64,000 bases of DNA, from positions 2,659,190-2,723,189 of the forward strand of contig CM065311.1 of assembly GCA_033032175.1 (NCBI GenBank), given 5' to 3'. This document shows, piece after piece, positions 23,544 to 34,728 of the stretch; position 1 is the stretch's first letter; each line of letters begins with the position of its first letter. The notes below the pieces were generated by a model. It was not told the origin of the DNA. It saw only the letters and a program-made list of their open reading frames with translations, and did no database searches. This DNA comes from Saturnia japonica. Lineage: Eukaryota > Arthropoda > Insecta > Lepidoptera > Saturniidae. The position numbers were made by a program, and so were the translations under genes.

Positions 23544-24312
23544 CTATTTATTTCTGTTAGTATAATTTTCTGGGTCTCCTGGGTGAAGCTCTGGGTATAC
23601 TGGGAATGACTGTGCTCCTTTTTCAGGCACCGCTGGAAGAGAACCTCCTTCAGCCAACCTTTTTGCTTCAATTATAGCAGCATTTTCTTTTTTCAATTTT
23701 GCTACAGCCATATTTTGTGCAATTTCTTCTGCTGTTGGTGGATCATGCCTACAATAACAAGTTGTTGCATAGAAATTAAAAATTATCTGATGTTGAATAA
23801 ATCTCTGAGAATTAAGTTAAATGGGAAAACTTAAGAGTCTATCTTTTTGTTAGTTTTTACATAAGCAATAAAAAAATACCTTCTCATCCTAAGCCATGAT
23901 TCCCATTCTGCTGGTATGGGTTTTTGAAAGTCCTGACCTTTTGCAGGATCATACCATCGAGTCGCTTTTCTTTTACCAGAACTAGGTTCAGCAGGTATTT
24001 CATAATATACATTGCCTATGTAATCTTTTCCTAAAAAAATATATAATTATACAATATCAATATGATTTTGATACTAGAATTACTGGATTCATTATAAAAC
24101 TACCAATGCAGCTTCATTTATATTGTTACATTTTTTTTTCATATCTTAGTGTAAATTACGCACAACAGCATAATTTTGAAGTAAACATCATACTAGTTTT
24201 GTAACTTTCAATATTTACCCATATTATTTCCCCGTATCTGTCTTGGCCTTAATGAATTTATGAAATTTTGAAAGACTATACGCCACACATTTCTGTATTC
24301 ACCACTAGACAT
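23544..24312 (-). CDS. NDUFAF2: NADH dehydrogenase complex I assembly factor 2 (NDUFAF2/mimitin-like), 3 exons
   Basis: Coding exons are 24219-24312, 23880-24030 and 23544-23748 on the minus strand. Both introns are GT-AG, the phases join cleanly, and the joined frame is 149 aa ending in TAG. NDUFAF2 is a mitochondrial matrix chaperone that binds a late complex I intermediate where NDUFA12 later docks. The translation shows the family's core: GNVYYEIP near residue 46, then RWYDP, PAEWESWLRMRR near 75 and the DPPTAEEI motif directly after, followed by an acidic/Pro tail. The ATG follows a TTTCAG, which could be a splice acceptor, so a non-coding 5' exon may lie further right. No damage is seen. 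NDUFA12 itself is less likely because the WLR.RR-DPPT layout is that of the assembly factor. Confidence 0.88.
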
Positions 24313-24870
24313 CTGAAATGAATAACAAATTATTATACATATGTCTGATAATAAAAACAGTACCTAAAATACCTAATACTGAAACAACCAAAACCTACAT
24401 TATTATGATTATTAGAATACAGTAAATTTCAAGGAATACTTAAATAATATCAACCTTCAATAAACAGATTGGAGAAAAATTGAATCTATATTACGCAGGT
24501 ATCTCTATATTACAATTTTTAATTTTACAATATAATTATTTTAATCACAAAATTCACAAATGTACATAATATATCGAATTAACAATATTTTCTCATAAAA
24601 TTTTGGCACTTTTAGTGAGAAAATACTTGGTTTGACTTAAGACTTAGAGATGCTTAGCTGAAATCGATTAATTTAATGATATTTTGGGACTAAAAGTTTA
24701 GTTTTTTTAAATAAATTCCTGGCACCGAATCGATCCAGTACATCGATATTTTAACATAAAAAATTTAAAAACATTTTTTTTAAGTGAAAACTTCTTTAGC
24801 GTAGTTGTGATTTTAAAGTCGATGAAACGAAAAAGCGACAATAAAAAGAGACAGACACATAAAGGTCGCT
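24313..24870. other. Upstream flank of NDUFAF2
   Basis: AT-rich DNA probably holding the 5' UTR or first intron and promoter. I cannot identify a transcription start or motif. Confidence 0.35.
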
Positions 24871-24984
24871 AAAGGTCGCTGGGAGCCGTTGGGTGCAGGC
24901 CGCACAAGATCGGTCGCTCTGGAGATCTATGGGGAAGGCCTATGTTCAGCAATGGACGAATGGAATGGATGATGATGGATGAGC
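24871..24984 (+). mobile_element. RTE-type LINE 3' end (short tail fragment)
   Basis: The phrase TGGGAGCCGTTGGGTGCAGG, then CTATGTTCAGCAATGGACG, ends in repeats of GATGATG. This matches the C-terminal coding and tail sequence of RTE LINEs, where the protein ends around a 'YVQQWT' block and the tail is (TGA)n. It is 5'-truncated, as most RTE copies are. Confidence 0.6.
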
Positions 24985-25591
24985 AATGGAAATAAAGACA
25001 TAAATTCATAAGATTTAACGTGGGAGAAAATGAGACAGGAAAGTTTTAGGCAATAGTAAAATGGCACAAAAGAGATTTGTTGTCACGCAATAATGAATTT
25101 TATTAGCTCATCTAAAAGGCATGAAACAAAAACTTTTTAGACAACACTTATGACATTTTGTTAGGTACTGATTGATATTGTGTTAGGTTTCTTTAGTCGT
25201 ACAAATAAAATTATTTCGGTTTAGCCGCCTCTGTACAAACAACATGGGAATAATTTTGAATGACCAAATATGAGAAATTACACCATTTCCAGTTCGTACA
25301 GAAGTAACAATAGAGGACGCTAAAACGAGAAATGTAATAAAATAAAATTATGGATTTTGCAAATTACGTTACCAAAGTACACGTTTGCATTTTATCAAAA
25401 ATAGTCCCTAGAGGGTGCTAAATTAAAAATATGTAAGTTGTAAATTCCAACACTAGGGCCTAAATAGCTCTGCAAAGAGAGCGAAAATCTTGTCAGAAGA
25501 TTACACTTTGTTTAGTTATTAGTTGGGAAAAGGCATAACAACCGTGGTGTTTTGCATACGTGTACGTATTATACGTTTGTACTTTTTTCAG
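24985..25591. other. AT-rich spacer, nothing recognised
   Basis: No gene or bounded repeat. Confidence 0.35.
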
Positions 25592-25663
25592 ATGATATTC
25601 CCATGGATATTTCAAATTTGCAAGGTGATGCCTTAATTGAAAATGATATTGTGAATAAGGATT
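25592..25663 (+). other. Isolated exon-like segment
   Basis: A 72-base stretch lies between a pyrimidine-rich TTTTTTCAG and GTGAGT. In the phase with one base carried over it reads an acidic peptide (DDIPMDISNLQGDALIEND). No partner exon is found nearby. It could be a leftover of a transposase gene of the kind at 54520-57147, whose exons begin similarly, or a chance pattern. Confidence 0.25.
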
Positions 25664-26528
25664 GTGAGTACTTGTATATAAATTTTCATAAACTTTAAAT
25701 TAGTGTTTAATTCATCATTTACAGAATTTAAAAAAAAAAACATAGATGTGAAGGTTTCACTTCTACTACTTGTGAATTGCAAACATGATTTTTTTTCTGT
25801 AGTGATGAAATATACAATAAAATTATTTAAAATTTATTAAATGTACCCAAAGACATTTAAAGAAATTACAGTTTTTTAAATAATTACTCAAATACTCGCG
25901 AGAAGGCTGTATCAGTTGTGCGTTTAATTTCCTTCGCTTCTCCATAATGGATAAAAGAAATAATAAAAGTTACCTTTCTAAATTTGTAATCTATAGAAGC
26001 CATGAAGTATATGTGTCTCGTGGGTAATCATCTGTACGTTCTTCTTCTTGTTTTGAAGCATTTATCAGCATCTGTACCTTGCGAACCTCTTTTATGATTG
26101 TCGGGAACATCGAAAGTGATGAGCGGAACCGTTAATATACTAATAGAATCGACAAACTGTTGTTCTTGAAAAACTTAAACAGTAAACGTTGGGGACTATA
26201 AAGAATAAACTCTATAATTACCAAACTTATAAATTTTGTGAAATAAATTATCTTTTTCTTTTGTGTTTTCTTTTAACCTGATACTTTAGTATGGTTGAAA
26301 AACCAATTCGATTCGTTGAAAATTATAAAAGATCGATTATTATGGTGTCCTTTTTGTTTTCCATAACAGGAATTTATATTTATTTTAAATACAAAATCAC
26401 TTTGCATCCAAAAAATATGAATTCGAAACAGTAACAGCCTGTTCATTTTATAGGTAACAGTTACAAGGTAATACTCAGAAACGTCTGTTTTTTTTTTATC
26501 TGTTCCAATAAATACGCTTCACTATTAT
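25664..26528. other. AT-rich spacer, nothing recognised
   Basis: No gene or bounded repeat. Confidence 0.35.
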
Positions 26529-26759
26529 GTGGAACAGCCTTTAATTGGTTTATCGTCCAGTCCAGAAGTGTTTCATAAAATATATATCAACATATTTAAA
26601 GATTTTGAAGAGGTAGAAATATATATAGATGACATACTGGTACATGCTAGGAATGAGCTCAAACATGATAGGATTTTGGAAATAGTTTTAAAAAGAACAG
26701 TCGCCTTATACCTCATATTTATTGAACTCCATAGACATCAATTGTCATGGACATCATAG
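26529..26759 (+). pseudogene. gypsy reverse transcriptase fragment
   Basis: About 77 codons resemble the Ty3/gypsy RT between motif B and the segment after the active site: GLSSSPEVFHK, then IYIDDILVHA with the DD pair, then HDRILEIVLKR. No other part of a gypsy element adjoins it on the plus strand. It is unrelated in position and strand to the element starting at 26954. Confidence 0.65.
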
Positions 26760-26953
26760 ACATAAATATATAACACTCTAGAAATAGATAGTGGCCAATG
26801 AGGCGCGTAATACCAGTTTGGCGGGCTCAATAATAATGCTAGTCAGTAGGGCTATAGCACATTTACTTTGTAATAAAATAATACAGGTGTTTAGTACATA
26901 ACGTGACGTGAAACCAACAGTCTGAATTTCATATGTCTATCTGATATGGCATC

Positions 26954-27098
26954 TGTTAAAGACAAAACCTTGCAATAAAAGGTTTTTATTAACAAAATCG
27001 ATGTTACATATTTTATAGTAGTTATGACAATTATTATAACAAACTAGTTGCTAAGGAACGTCCACAGACTAGATATAAGAGGTCATAGATATACCACA
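26954..27098 (-). repeat. Short gypsy 3' LTR
   Basis: 145-bp partner of 30304-30444; outer flank GCATC. Confidence 0.88.
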
Positions 27099-27111
27099 TT
27101 CTTCCGACGTG

Positions 27112-29522
27112 CTAAGATGTGACGTAGTCATTCAGATAACTGGGTGGTCGGCGCTCTCTAGACGTCTTTCGTAAAGGTCCAGAAGAGTTATGACTTTGTG
27201 ACTCTACTATCTGTTGCTCAGTTGTAGATGTTTCTACTTCTGGAACTTCTAAGCTCTGTTTAGCGGCACTGAGCGCATCAGATTCAGATGGAATCATTTC
27301 TGGAAAAGTCATCAATGGGTTCATCGTGTGCACCTAATGGTGCTAAATGCCTATTAGATACGGTAGATTCTCTACCGTCGGGCATTCGTACGTAAGAATA
27401 ATCTGGATTTACATGTAATAGTTCTACTTCCTCCACTAAGGCTTGGTATTTGTTTGCACGATTAAACTTTTTAATTAGCGCCTGATTTGAGTTTAGCAGC
27501 CAACTGGGGATTGTATTTCCATTGGTCGACCTTCTTTGATGTCTGAACATTCTCTCATGTGGCGTGCAGTTTGTAGCTGTAAATGTCGATGGTCTAATAA
27601 ATCTTGGTTTCATCTCTGCGCAGTGACGGCATGAACTGGTCATGTTCCTAACTTCATCTATAGAATAAGCAAAATTTTTTGACCTTAGCCAGTGAATCAT
27701 TCTTGTTACTCCCGGATGACATAAGGATTTGTGTAGAGATTTTAATCTTTCATCTCGCGTTTGCATGTTTGCACATACGCGCGATAATGCGTCAGCTACA
27801 TTATTATGTTTACCGGGACGGTATACAATGTCATATTTAAATGGTGCAAGTTCAAGACGCCATCTTTGTATTTTCTCATTCTTAACTTTACTTGTTTTCT
27901 TGTTGTCGAACATGAATGAAACCGACCTTTGATCGGTAATTAATTTAAAATGTCTACCTATAAGAAAATGTCGCCATTTCTTCAGTGATTCCACAATAGC
28001 ATACGCCTCTTTTTCAATGGCAGAATGGTTTTGCTCGCTATGATTTAAGCTGCGAGAAAAGAAAGCTATAGGAAGATTATTTTGTGCTAATGTAGCAACA
28101 ATTGAATGCTCTGAAACATCGGTTTCAACAACAAATGGAATATCGTTATATATAGCGTATGTTGATGATTTTGCAATGCCAGATTTCAGTTCTTCAAAAG
28201 ATTTTACTAAGTCTTGTGTAAATGGAAATATTTTTGTGTTTGAAAGACTATGAATTCTCTCAGAAAAATTCGGTATCCATTTACTGTAATGAGCAAACAT
28301 TCCAATAACCCTACGCAATGACTTTAAATCGTTTGGTGGTGGTAGATTTAAAAGGGGACGAAGCCGATCAGCGTCAGGTTTTATAGTGTGATTTTTAATT
28401 GTATATCCGAGAATGTTGATAGTATCAAGACCGAATTTACTTTTATCATTGTTAATTGAAAGGCCGTACTTTAGCGCTGCTGTCATAAATTTTTGTAACT
28501 TTTCATCGTGTTTATCTCTTGTTTCTCCATACACGGTAATATCATCAAGATAAGCAAGTGTGCCCTTTAGTTGTTCCTTACGGATAATCCAATCGATAGT
28601 TCGTTGAAAACTTGATACTCCGTTCGTTACTCCGAATGGAATCCTACAAAATTGATAGAGGTTTCCCGCTGCTTCAAATGCTGTATATTTCTTCTCTTCT
28701 GATATTATAGGAACTTGATGATAGGCACTTTGTAAAGCTATAGTGCTAAAAATAGAGTATTTAGATATCTTTGACACGATTTCTTCAATGTTGGGTAGCG
28801 GGTAGGCATCCAACTGAGTATACCTGTTTATTGTTTGTGAATAATCTATAACTAGACGTTTTTTATGGTTAATATTCTTTGTTATCAGTACCTGGGCTCG
28901 CCATGGAGAGGAACTTTCTTCAATAATACCAGCAGTCAACATTTTTCTTATTTCGGAATGTATAAACTGATTGTCCCCTTCACTATATCGGCGTGATTTT
29001 ATGGCGATTGGTTTACAGTCAGGACTGACACTCGCAAATAATGGGACAGTAGGCACCGATGCAGCTGCCACATTGCAGATTTTCATTGTTTCTTTAGGTC
29101 CTCCAAAAGAAAATTCTAAAGAAGAATGTTTTTGCAAAATATCATGTCTAATTATGAGATCAACACATAAATCCTTGACAATTAACAAATTAAGATCTTT
29201 ATATTTATGATTTTCAATCTGTGCGGACGCAATAGTTTGTCCGTCAACTTGAGATGAAAGACTTGTACTAGCCATGGTAATAGTTTGATGGCAAGGAAAT
29301 TTCTTTAAGCCAGTTAATTTGAAGAAGCTCTCATTAATAAAGCTAATTGAGCTTCCGGTATCTATTAGAGCTTCTGCCTGTAGCCCTTTTATAATGGCAG
29401 AAACTGTTGCTTTTCTTAGAGAAGTTGGCGATGCAGCTACTACGTATGACGTAGAACAGCTTTTGTCTGTGACGAATATAGCATTAGCCGTATTATTTTT
29501 GCTTCGACAGACATTTTCATGA
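27112..29522 (-). pseudogene. Pol of the short gypsy element, integrase core deleted
   Basis: Protease shows DTGSS near 29355. RT motif A reads TIALQSAYHQVPI where the family has DL, so the catalytic Asp is Ala; motif C is YLDDITVYG near 28535. RNase H follows (VETDVSEHS, EKEAYAIVES, TDQRSV), then an integrase finger (HKSLCHPG, CRHCAEMKPRF). Directly after FIRPST the frame jumps to ATNCTPHERMF, which normally lies after the D,D,E core, so roughly 150 residues are missing without breaking the frame. The C-terminal chromatin-facing part (YSYVRMPDGRESTVSNRHLAPLG) is kept. The last 70 residues (RRPPSYLNDYVTS end) are in a shifted frame at 27112-27333. Confidence 0.82.
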
Positions 29523-30252
29523 TGACTTTTTTGTTACATAATTGACATATAATATCTTTAGCAGGGCAATTTATACGTAGGTGGATTTTATCACCACAAA
29601 AGAAACAATTCCTTTTCTTTGAGTTGTGTATTGGAGTAGCTGCTAAAGTATTTTGGCTGACATTAGAATCTGTGATGCCTGATGTATCTGATACAGCATT
29701 TAAATTGCTAGAATGATATCCTTGACAGTTCGCTTCAGCCATTTCTAGAGAGAGAGCTTTATCATAGGCTTCATAAAGAGTGAGGTTTAAATTTTCGAGA
29801 AGCCGCTGTCTAATTTTGCTAGATCTTATGCCACTAATAAATGCGTCCCTTATATAGTCATTTCTGTTTGTATTAGCGTCGACACTTTTGAAGTCACAGT
29901 CTTTTGTGAGCTGTTATAATATTTGTAAGAAGGTATCGAGAGATTCTTCGCCTTGCTGTTTTCTAGTAGCAAGTGCATATCTCGCATAGATAATGTTTTT
30001 AAGTTTTATAAATAATTTAGTAAGTATATTCATAGCTTGCGAATAATCAGTGCATTCACTAATGTACGTAAATATATTTGACGATACATGATTTATAAAG
30101 AGGTTTAAATTGCACTCAGATACTTGCCCAATATTCAATTCGGAAGCTTTAAGGAAATTTTCAAATATTCGTTTCCAATGTTCCCATTCTTTCGATGCCG
30201 ACGCGCTTGACGGATCGATATCTAAACGGTCTGGTTTTAAATACTTTTCCAT
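29523..30252 (-). pseudogene. Gag of the short gypsy element
   Basis: ATG at 30252 opens a Gag frame (MEKYLKPDRLDI; EWEHWKRIFENFL; GEESLDTFLQIL) that stops at 29914. The continuation is in another frame: DAFISGIRSSKIRQRLLE near 29850-29800 is typical gypsy Gag, then the knuckle CFFCGDKIHLRINC and the first half of a second (CQLCNKK). The frame breaks again near 29525 before the second knuckle is complete. Length and order are those of a small Ty3/gypsy Gag of the kind that ends in two CCHC knuckles. Confidence 0.78.
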
Positions 30253-30303
30253 TTTATTTTCTTAAATATTCGCAAATACTTATAAATATTTTGTTAATAA
30301 AAT

Positions 30304-30444
30304 TGTTAAAGACAAAACCTTGCATTAAAAGGTTTTTATTAACAAAATCGATGTTACATATTTTATAGTAGTTATGACAATTATTAAAACAAACTAGTTG
30401 CTGAGGAACACCCACAGACTAGATATTGTCATAGATATACCACA
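30304..30444 (-). repeat. Short gypsy 5' LTR
   Basis: 141-bp partner of 26954-27098. Gag starts 52 bp inside it, at 30252. Confidence 0.88.
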
Positions 30445-30472
30445 GCATCCTTAGATTGGGGCGGGCAACTGT

Positions 30473-30500
30473 CAGATTGGCGCTAGTTGAGATAGGTCCC
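30473..30500 (+). repeat. Left terminal inverted repeat of the ISL2EU-like element
   Basis: Begins CAGATTGGCGCTAG and ends GATAGGTCCC; pairs with 34702-34728 with a few mismatches and one indel. Confidence 0.7.
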
Positions 30501-30568
30501 ATTGAGGTCCCATAAATAGCAAGCACTGTTTTGTATGAAAAATATCACTTTGTAAAAAATATATAAAA

Positions 30569-32272
30569 ATGACGCGATGTTGTGTTCCAAATTGCAGTGA
30601 AACTGCAACCCATCACTTTCCTAAGGATAAAAAAATTTTGAAACTGTGGCTTAGAGCAATACGTCGCATTGATTTTATCCCTAAAATTGGATCGAGGTTA
30701 TGTCGAAAACATTCTAAAGAAAGCGATTTTATACAGATTAGCAAATATACAGGTAAATGTTTTAAAAGTATGTTTGAGTGTAAATAAATACATTTATGTT
30801 ATAATTTGAATCACGAGGAACAATCTTTGAAGTAACTATGATTTGCCATTATTTCTCTTTTAAGAGTTTTATGCGTATTCGACATAAACGAATACACATA
30901 TACGCAAAGCACGTAAGAAAATAACATTAATTTCTTTTCATAATTTGTATGTAAACAGATATGCCTAATGTTGTACTGTAAGCTGCCAGTGGGTAAATAG
31001 GATATAGATATTCCTGTTCATCAAGTAAACTACAATTTCAATGATAGACACCATACACTTACAACATATAACGTAATACAAAATCAAAGTAGTAAATGTT
31101 GTGTATTTTTTTTTATAGGAGTTAGTCATCAGCACAAATTTCTTAAAAAATCAGCTGTACCTTCTATTTTCTCATGGCACTAGAAACCAGGTTCAAAGCA
31201 GGTAGAAGCAAGAGAAGAACGTGTTAAGATTCGTAATTATAGAAAAATCCTATTTCAAGGTGTGCCTACAACTTCAAGTGTGCCATTTCAAGAACAACGT
31301 GAAGAAAGTGCTGGTATTTCATATACTATAGATATTCCTGGGGCTGAGACATTGGTGCCTATAAGTTCAGATGTAATCAAACAAGATAAACAAATTACTC
31401 AAGGAACACAGACATCAAACATTTTAAGATTATTTTCAACTGAATTATTGTTAACTGATAATGAATCAGTTTTATTTTATACAGGTTTAGAAACCTATAG
31501 TAAATTTTCTCTTGTACTATCATCTCTACTGCCAATGGCCTATGAAATCAAATACAGATGGAGTAGAGTTATCGGTTTATCGATAGAAGATCAATTTTTA
31601 ATACTCCTTATAAAGTTGCGAAGAAATAAACCTGACTTTGAACTTGGAAAAATGTTTTGTATCAGCAAAACTGAAGTTTCCAATATTATTGTGACATGGA
31701 TACATTTTGCAAGTGATATCTGGAGTCTCATAGATATATGGCCTAGTCGTGAATTAGTGAATTTCTATATGCCCAATAACTTTAGAAAAAAATATCCTTC
31801 TACCAGAGTAATAATAGATGGTACTGAAATTCCCATTCAAAAACCAAGCCAGCCAGTAGCACAAAAAGTGTCTTTCAGTCAGTACAAACATAAAAACACA
31901 TTAAAGTTCTTAGTTGGATCTTCACCAGGAGGGCTATTAACCTATTGCTCTGGAGCATATGCTGGATCAACAAGTGACCGTCAAATTGTTGAACGGAGAG
32001 TCCTGTTTAATTTGTGTGAACAAGGTGACAGCATCATGGCAGACCGTGGTTTTAATGTCCAAGATCTATTTATAAACAAACATGTTGGGATAAATATTCC
32101 AACATTTCTAAAAGGAAAGTCACAAATCCCACATATATTATTAAAAAAAGATCAAAAACTAGCTAGCCAACGTGTACATATTGAAAGATTAATAGGTTTA
32201 ACAAAGACTTATAAAATACTTACTAACGAATTAAATCAGAATTATGTGTACCATTGCTACAAAAATATTTAG
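30569..32272 (+). pseudogene. THAP-domain DDE transposase, two exons, one nonsense codon
   Basis: Exon 1 (30569-30752) encodes a THAP zinc finger of the C2CH kind: CCVPNCSE, THHFPKD, W..A and LCRKH. An intron 30753-31118 (GT...TTATAG) leads to exon 2 (31119-32272), and the phase matches. A TAG at 31181-31183 interrupts the linker (SIFSWH-stop-KPG); otherwise the frame is open. The DDE_4-type catalytic domain spans about 31540-32260, with a helix-turn-helix-like part (FELGKMFCISKTEVSNI) and the three acidic residues visible in VIIDGTEIPI, IMADRGF and HIERLIG. All three catalytic residues remain, so apart from the stop this is the best preserved transposase in the window. It ends at TAG 32270-32272. 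Confidence 0.82.
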
Positions 32273-32340
32273 AATTTGTGTGATGTTATGTAATTTTAGA
32301 GAAGGAATTATAAATAAAAAATCATATGAGTAAAAATAAT

Positions 32341-34610
32341 CTATTTCTTCATATTATCATAATTATAATATAGATATTTGTTTAAAACTTCTTTTTTGAA
32401 ATAATTTTTATAAAAGAAATCCAGTTTAGTCAACATATAATGAATAAAAGGTTCATCTCGAAATACATTTATATAACTTTTAAATCTTTGTAGGTGTACA
32501 CTATAAAATTACAAAATTTCCTACCAGTACAGTATAATTGCCCTCGTAGTTGGTAATAATAGGGTGTACCAGGTTTCAACATTAAAATGTTATTAATTTT
32601 GGTCAAATATGGCACACTTGTACAGCTTATCATTTGGAACCTACTTGCATATGGACATTTAATTTCTATCAATGTTTCAGTACCTAATAAGGCATCTGGA
32701 GAAGCTGCAAGATATGGTCGTTCCTTGCTCATAAAAAGCCCACACTGTACAACTGTTAATTCATATGACTCACAGTATTTTTTAAGGCAATTTTCTCATT
32801 TATAATACCATGACTTGTAGCTCTGGAGTGAAATGAATGCTGTTCTAGAATCTGGTTAGCATAACTATTCATTGTCGTGAGTTTAAAATGACATATTGTG
32901 TGAAAATTACTGGCAGTTAATCTATGTCTCCTTTGAAATATCCATTCAACACTTGATGTCTGGCCACTTGTGTTTTGTTCCATTTCTTCAATTTGTTCCT
33001 CGGAGATTTGAAGCAATTTCAAATCATTAAGCACTTTAAGTTGTTGGTTTACTGATGAATAATCATGATCTAATTCTATTGCATAGGGATTGGCAGGTTC
33101 AAATAATTGTTTCAGTGGCATACTACTATTAGGAAAATTAAGTACTAAGTTTCTAATTCAAGAATTGTATTTTTTTTGTTAATTTTGTTTAATAGATATG
33201 GAACCATATGGTTCATAAGTAAATGTTTGTCTTCTTCTTGGTAGTTTTTCTGCACGAACAGGGGTACCAGTGTATGGATTTTTTGGAGCATGGAATTGTT
33301 GTAATGTTTGAGTGCAAGTTTCATGTAATAACATCATTTTACCATTAATCATGTGCTCAACACCCAATAATAAAACTGCCACATGCTTACAGGTTGCATT
33401 ATTACCACTTCCTGGTGGACATTCACAGTGTGCTTCTTCGATATTTCCATACAAGTCTGATTTTATATTTACTTCATAGTAAAGATTTTTCATTGTTTTT
33501 CTACATATTCCTTTGATATAGGTACCAGAAGTAACTATGTGTGATCAAGCTGTTACCAAATGCCGAGATTCATATAGATCTATAGTCTTTTTCATTTTCT
33601 TATCAGTGCTGTAAGTAAATTAATAAAAATAAATTACAAATTAATGTGAATATTTTATTTTATTGACATTATACATATCATAATCATATGAAATGCCCGC
33701 TTAATAGAAATACACCTAAGTATGGAAAGGGGTATAAAATGGTCTTTAAAAAAACATTTTTAACACAGGTATATACAGAAGAATAACTTTTAGCAAAACT
33801 AGTGTTCCTTCTTTAATTACAGAACAATGAGGGGTCAAATGTGTTTTCAACTTTACTGTTTCATATTTATTTTGAATAAAATATTGTAATATGTACTTAC
33901 AAGGTTAGATAATGCCTTATTTGTGTTTTACTTAGTGGAGGTAAGCTTGTGCTGCTGTTTATGTCACGGTAAGACTCATTTGATGGCAGTTGCATAGCTT
34001 GTTCTTCATCATCCAAATGTTTAGTATGTCCAAAATTAAAATTTGTGTCTAAGACTCCAACCTGAAAATAGGGTGAATAAATAATACACAAAAACATAAC
34101 ATCAAGCATATATTCGAGATATATACATAGTGCAGAGGTATATTATTAAGTATGCACAGTTTTAACTTTGATATAAAAATATATCCCTAAATAGTGTAAC
34201 AGAATCAGTTAATCATGTTTGTCTCTTTATGTGCATAGAACTTAAAAATTTCTTGATTGATAAACATTTTTCGAGAAAGGTTCTAGTATACAACTCATTC
34301 TTATTTAATTTACCTGAGCAAAGCGAAGACGGGTGGTTATTAAGTTTAAAAACACGCGATTCATACCGCAGCTAATCAGCAGATTCAAATAAAATGTTGT
34401 ATACAGAATCTTTGTTTTCGTTAAACATTCTTATTACTTTCAACCCTGATAAATTCGTGTGATGTAAAACTACAATATAACTGCAAAATAACGGGGCCAT
34501 GCGTATGATGCACCTTACCTTTCAATAAGATCTGCTTTTCTTCCACGCAAAGAAGCACCTCGTTTTCGTAATTCTTCCTTTAGTTCAGTTACTCTCCAAG
34601 AAGAATACAT
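32341..34610 (-). pseudogene. SAP-SWIM-YqaJ nuclease gene of the ISL2EU-like element, four coding exons
   Basis: Exon 1 (34519-34610) encodes a SAP DNA-binding motif (WRVTELKEELRKRGAS, GRKADLIER). Exon 2 is probably 34314-34371 and exon 3 is 33901-34061; the phases join. Exon 4 begins at 33608 and carries a SWIM zinc finger (HCECPPGSGNNATCKH) and then a YqaJ-type PD-(D/E)XK nuclease: ASNFHTI, LAASPDALL, IEIKCPYA, YYYQLRGQLYCT. It would act as a DNA exonuclease or end-processing partner of the transposase. Damage: TGA at 33545-33547, TAA and TGA near 33150-33181, a one-base loss in an A run near 32785, and a stop plus frameshift near 32465. The shifted frame ends at TAG 32341-32343, just short of the transposase stop. 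Confidence 0.75.
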
Positions 34611-34701
34611 GTTTTGAAAGCAATAATCTAAATTATTGAACAACCCAAAGGCCAAACAAACGAAAATTTCAAATCGAAAGAAATGTCAAATAAATTGACA
34701 G

Positions 34702-34728
34702 GGGACCTATCTATTCTAACGCCATCTG
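34702..34728 (-). repeat. Right terminal inverted repeat of the ISL2EU-like element
   Basis: On the minus strand begins CAGATGGCGTTAG and ends GATAGGTCCC; partner of 30473-30500. Confidence 0.7.

Larger units (their letters stand above)
26954..30444 (-). mobile_element. Short gypsy LTR retrotransposon with both LTRs and a target duplication
   Basis: LTRs at 26954-27098 and 30304-30444 (145 and 141 bp, minus-strand TGTGGTATATC to TTTAACA) are flanked by GCATC at 26949-26953 and 30445-30449. The LTRs differ by about six substitutions and a 4-bp indel. The full length is only 3,491 bp because the integrase core is missing. Gag, protease, RT and RNase H are readable on the minus strand. Confidence 0.9.
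30473..34728. mobile_element. ISL2EU/PIF-like DNA transposon with two convergent genes
   Basis: Imperfect terminal inverted repeats lie at 30473-30500 and 34702-34728, both reading CAGAT(T)GGCG inward and ending in AGATAGGTCCC. Between them lie a THAP-DDE transposase gene on the plus strand and a SAP-SWIM-YqaJ nuclease gene on the minus strand, with 3' ends 68 bp apart. This pairing of a THAP-DDE transposase with a YqaJ-type nuclease is what I recall of the ISL2EU group. The 2-bp target duplication expected could not be settled from the flanks (GT on the left, TT on the right). Confidence 0.72.
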
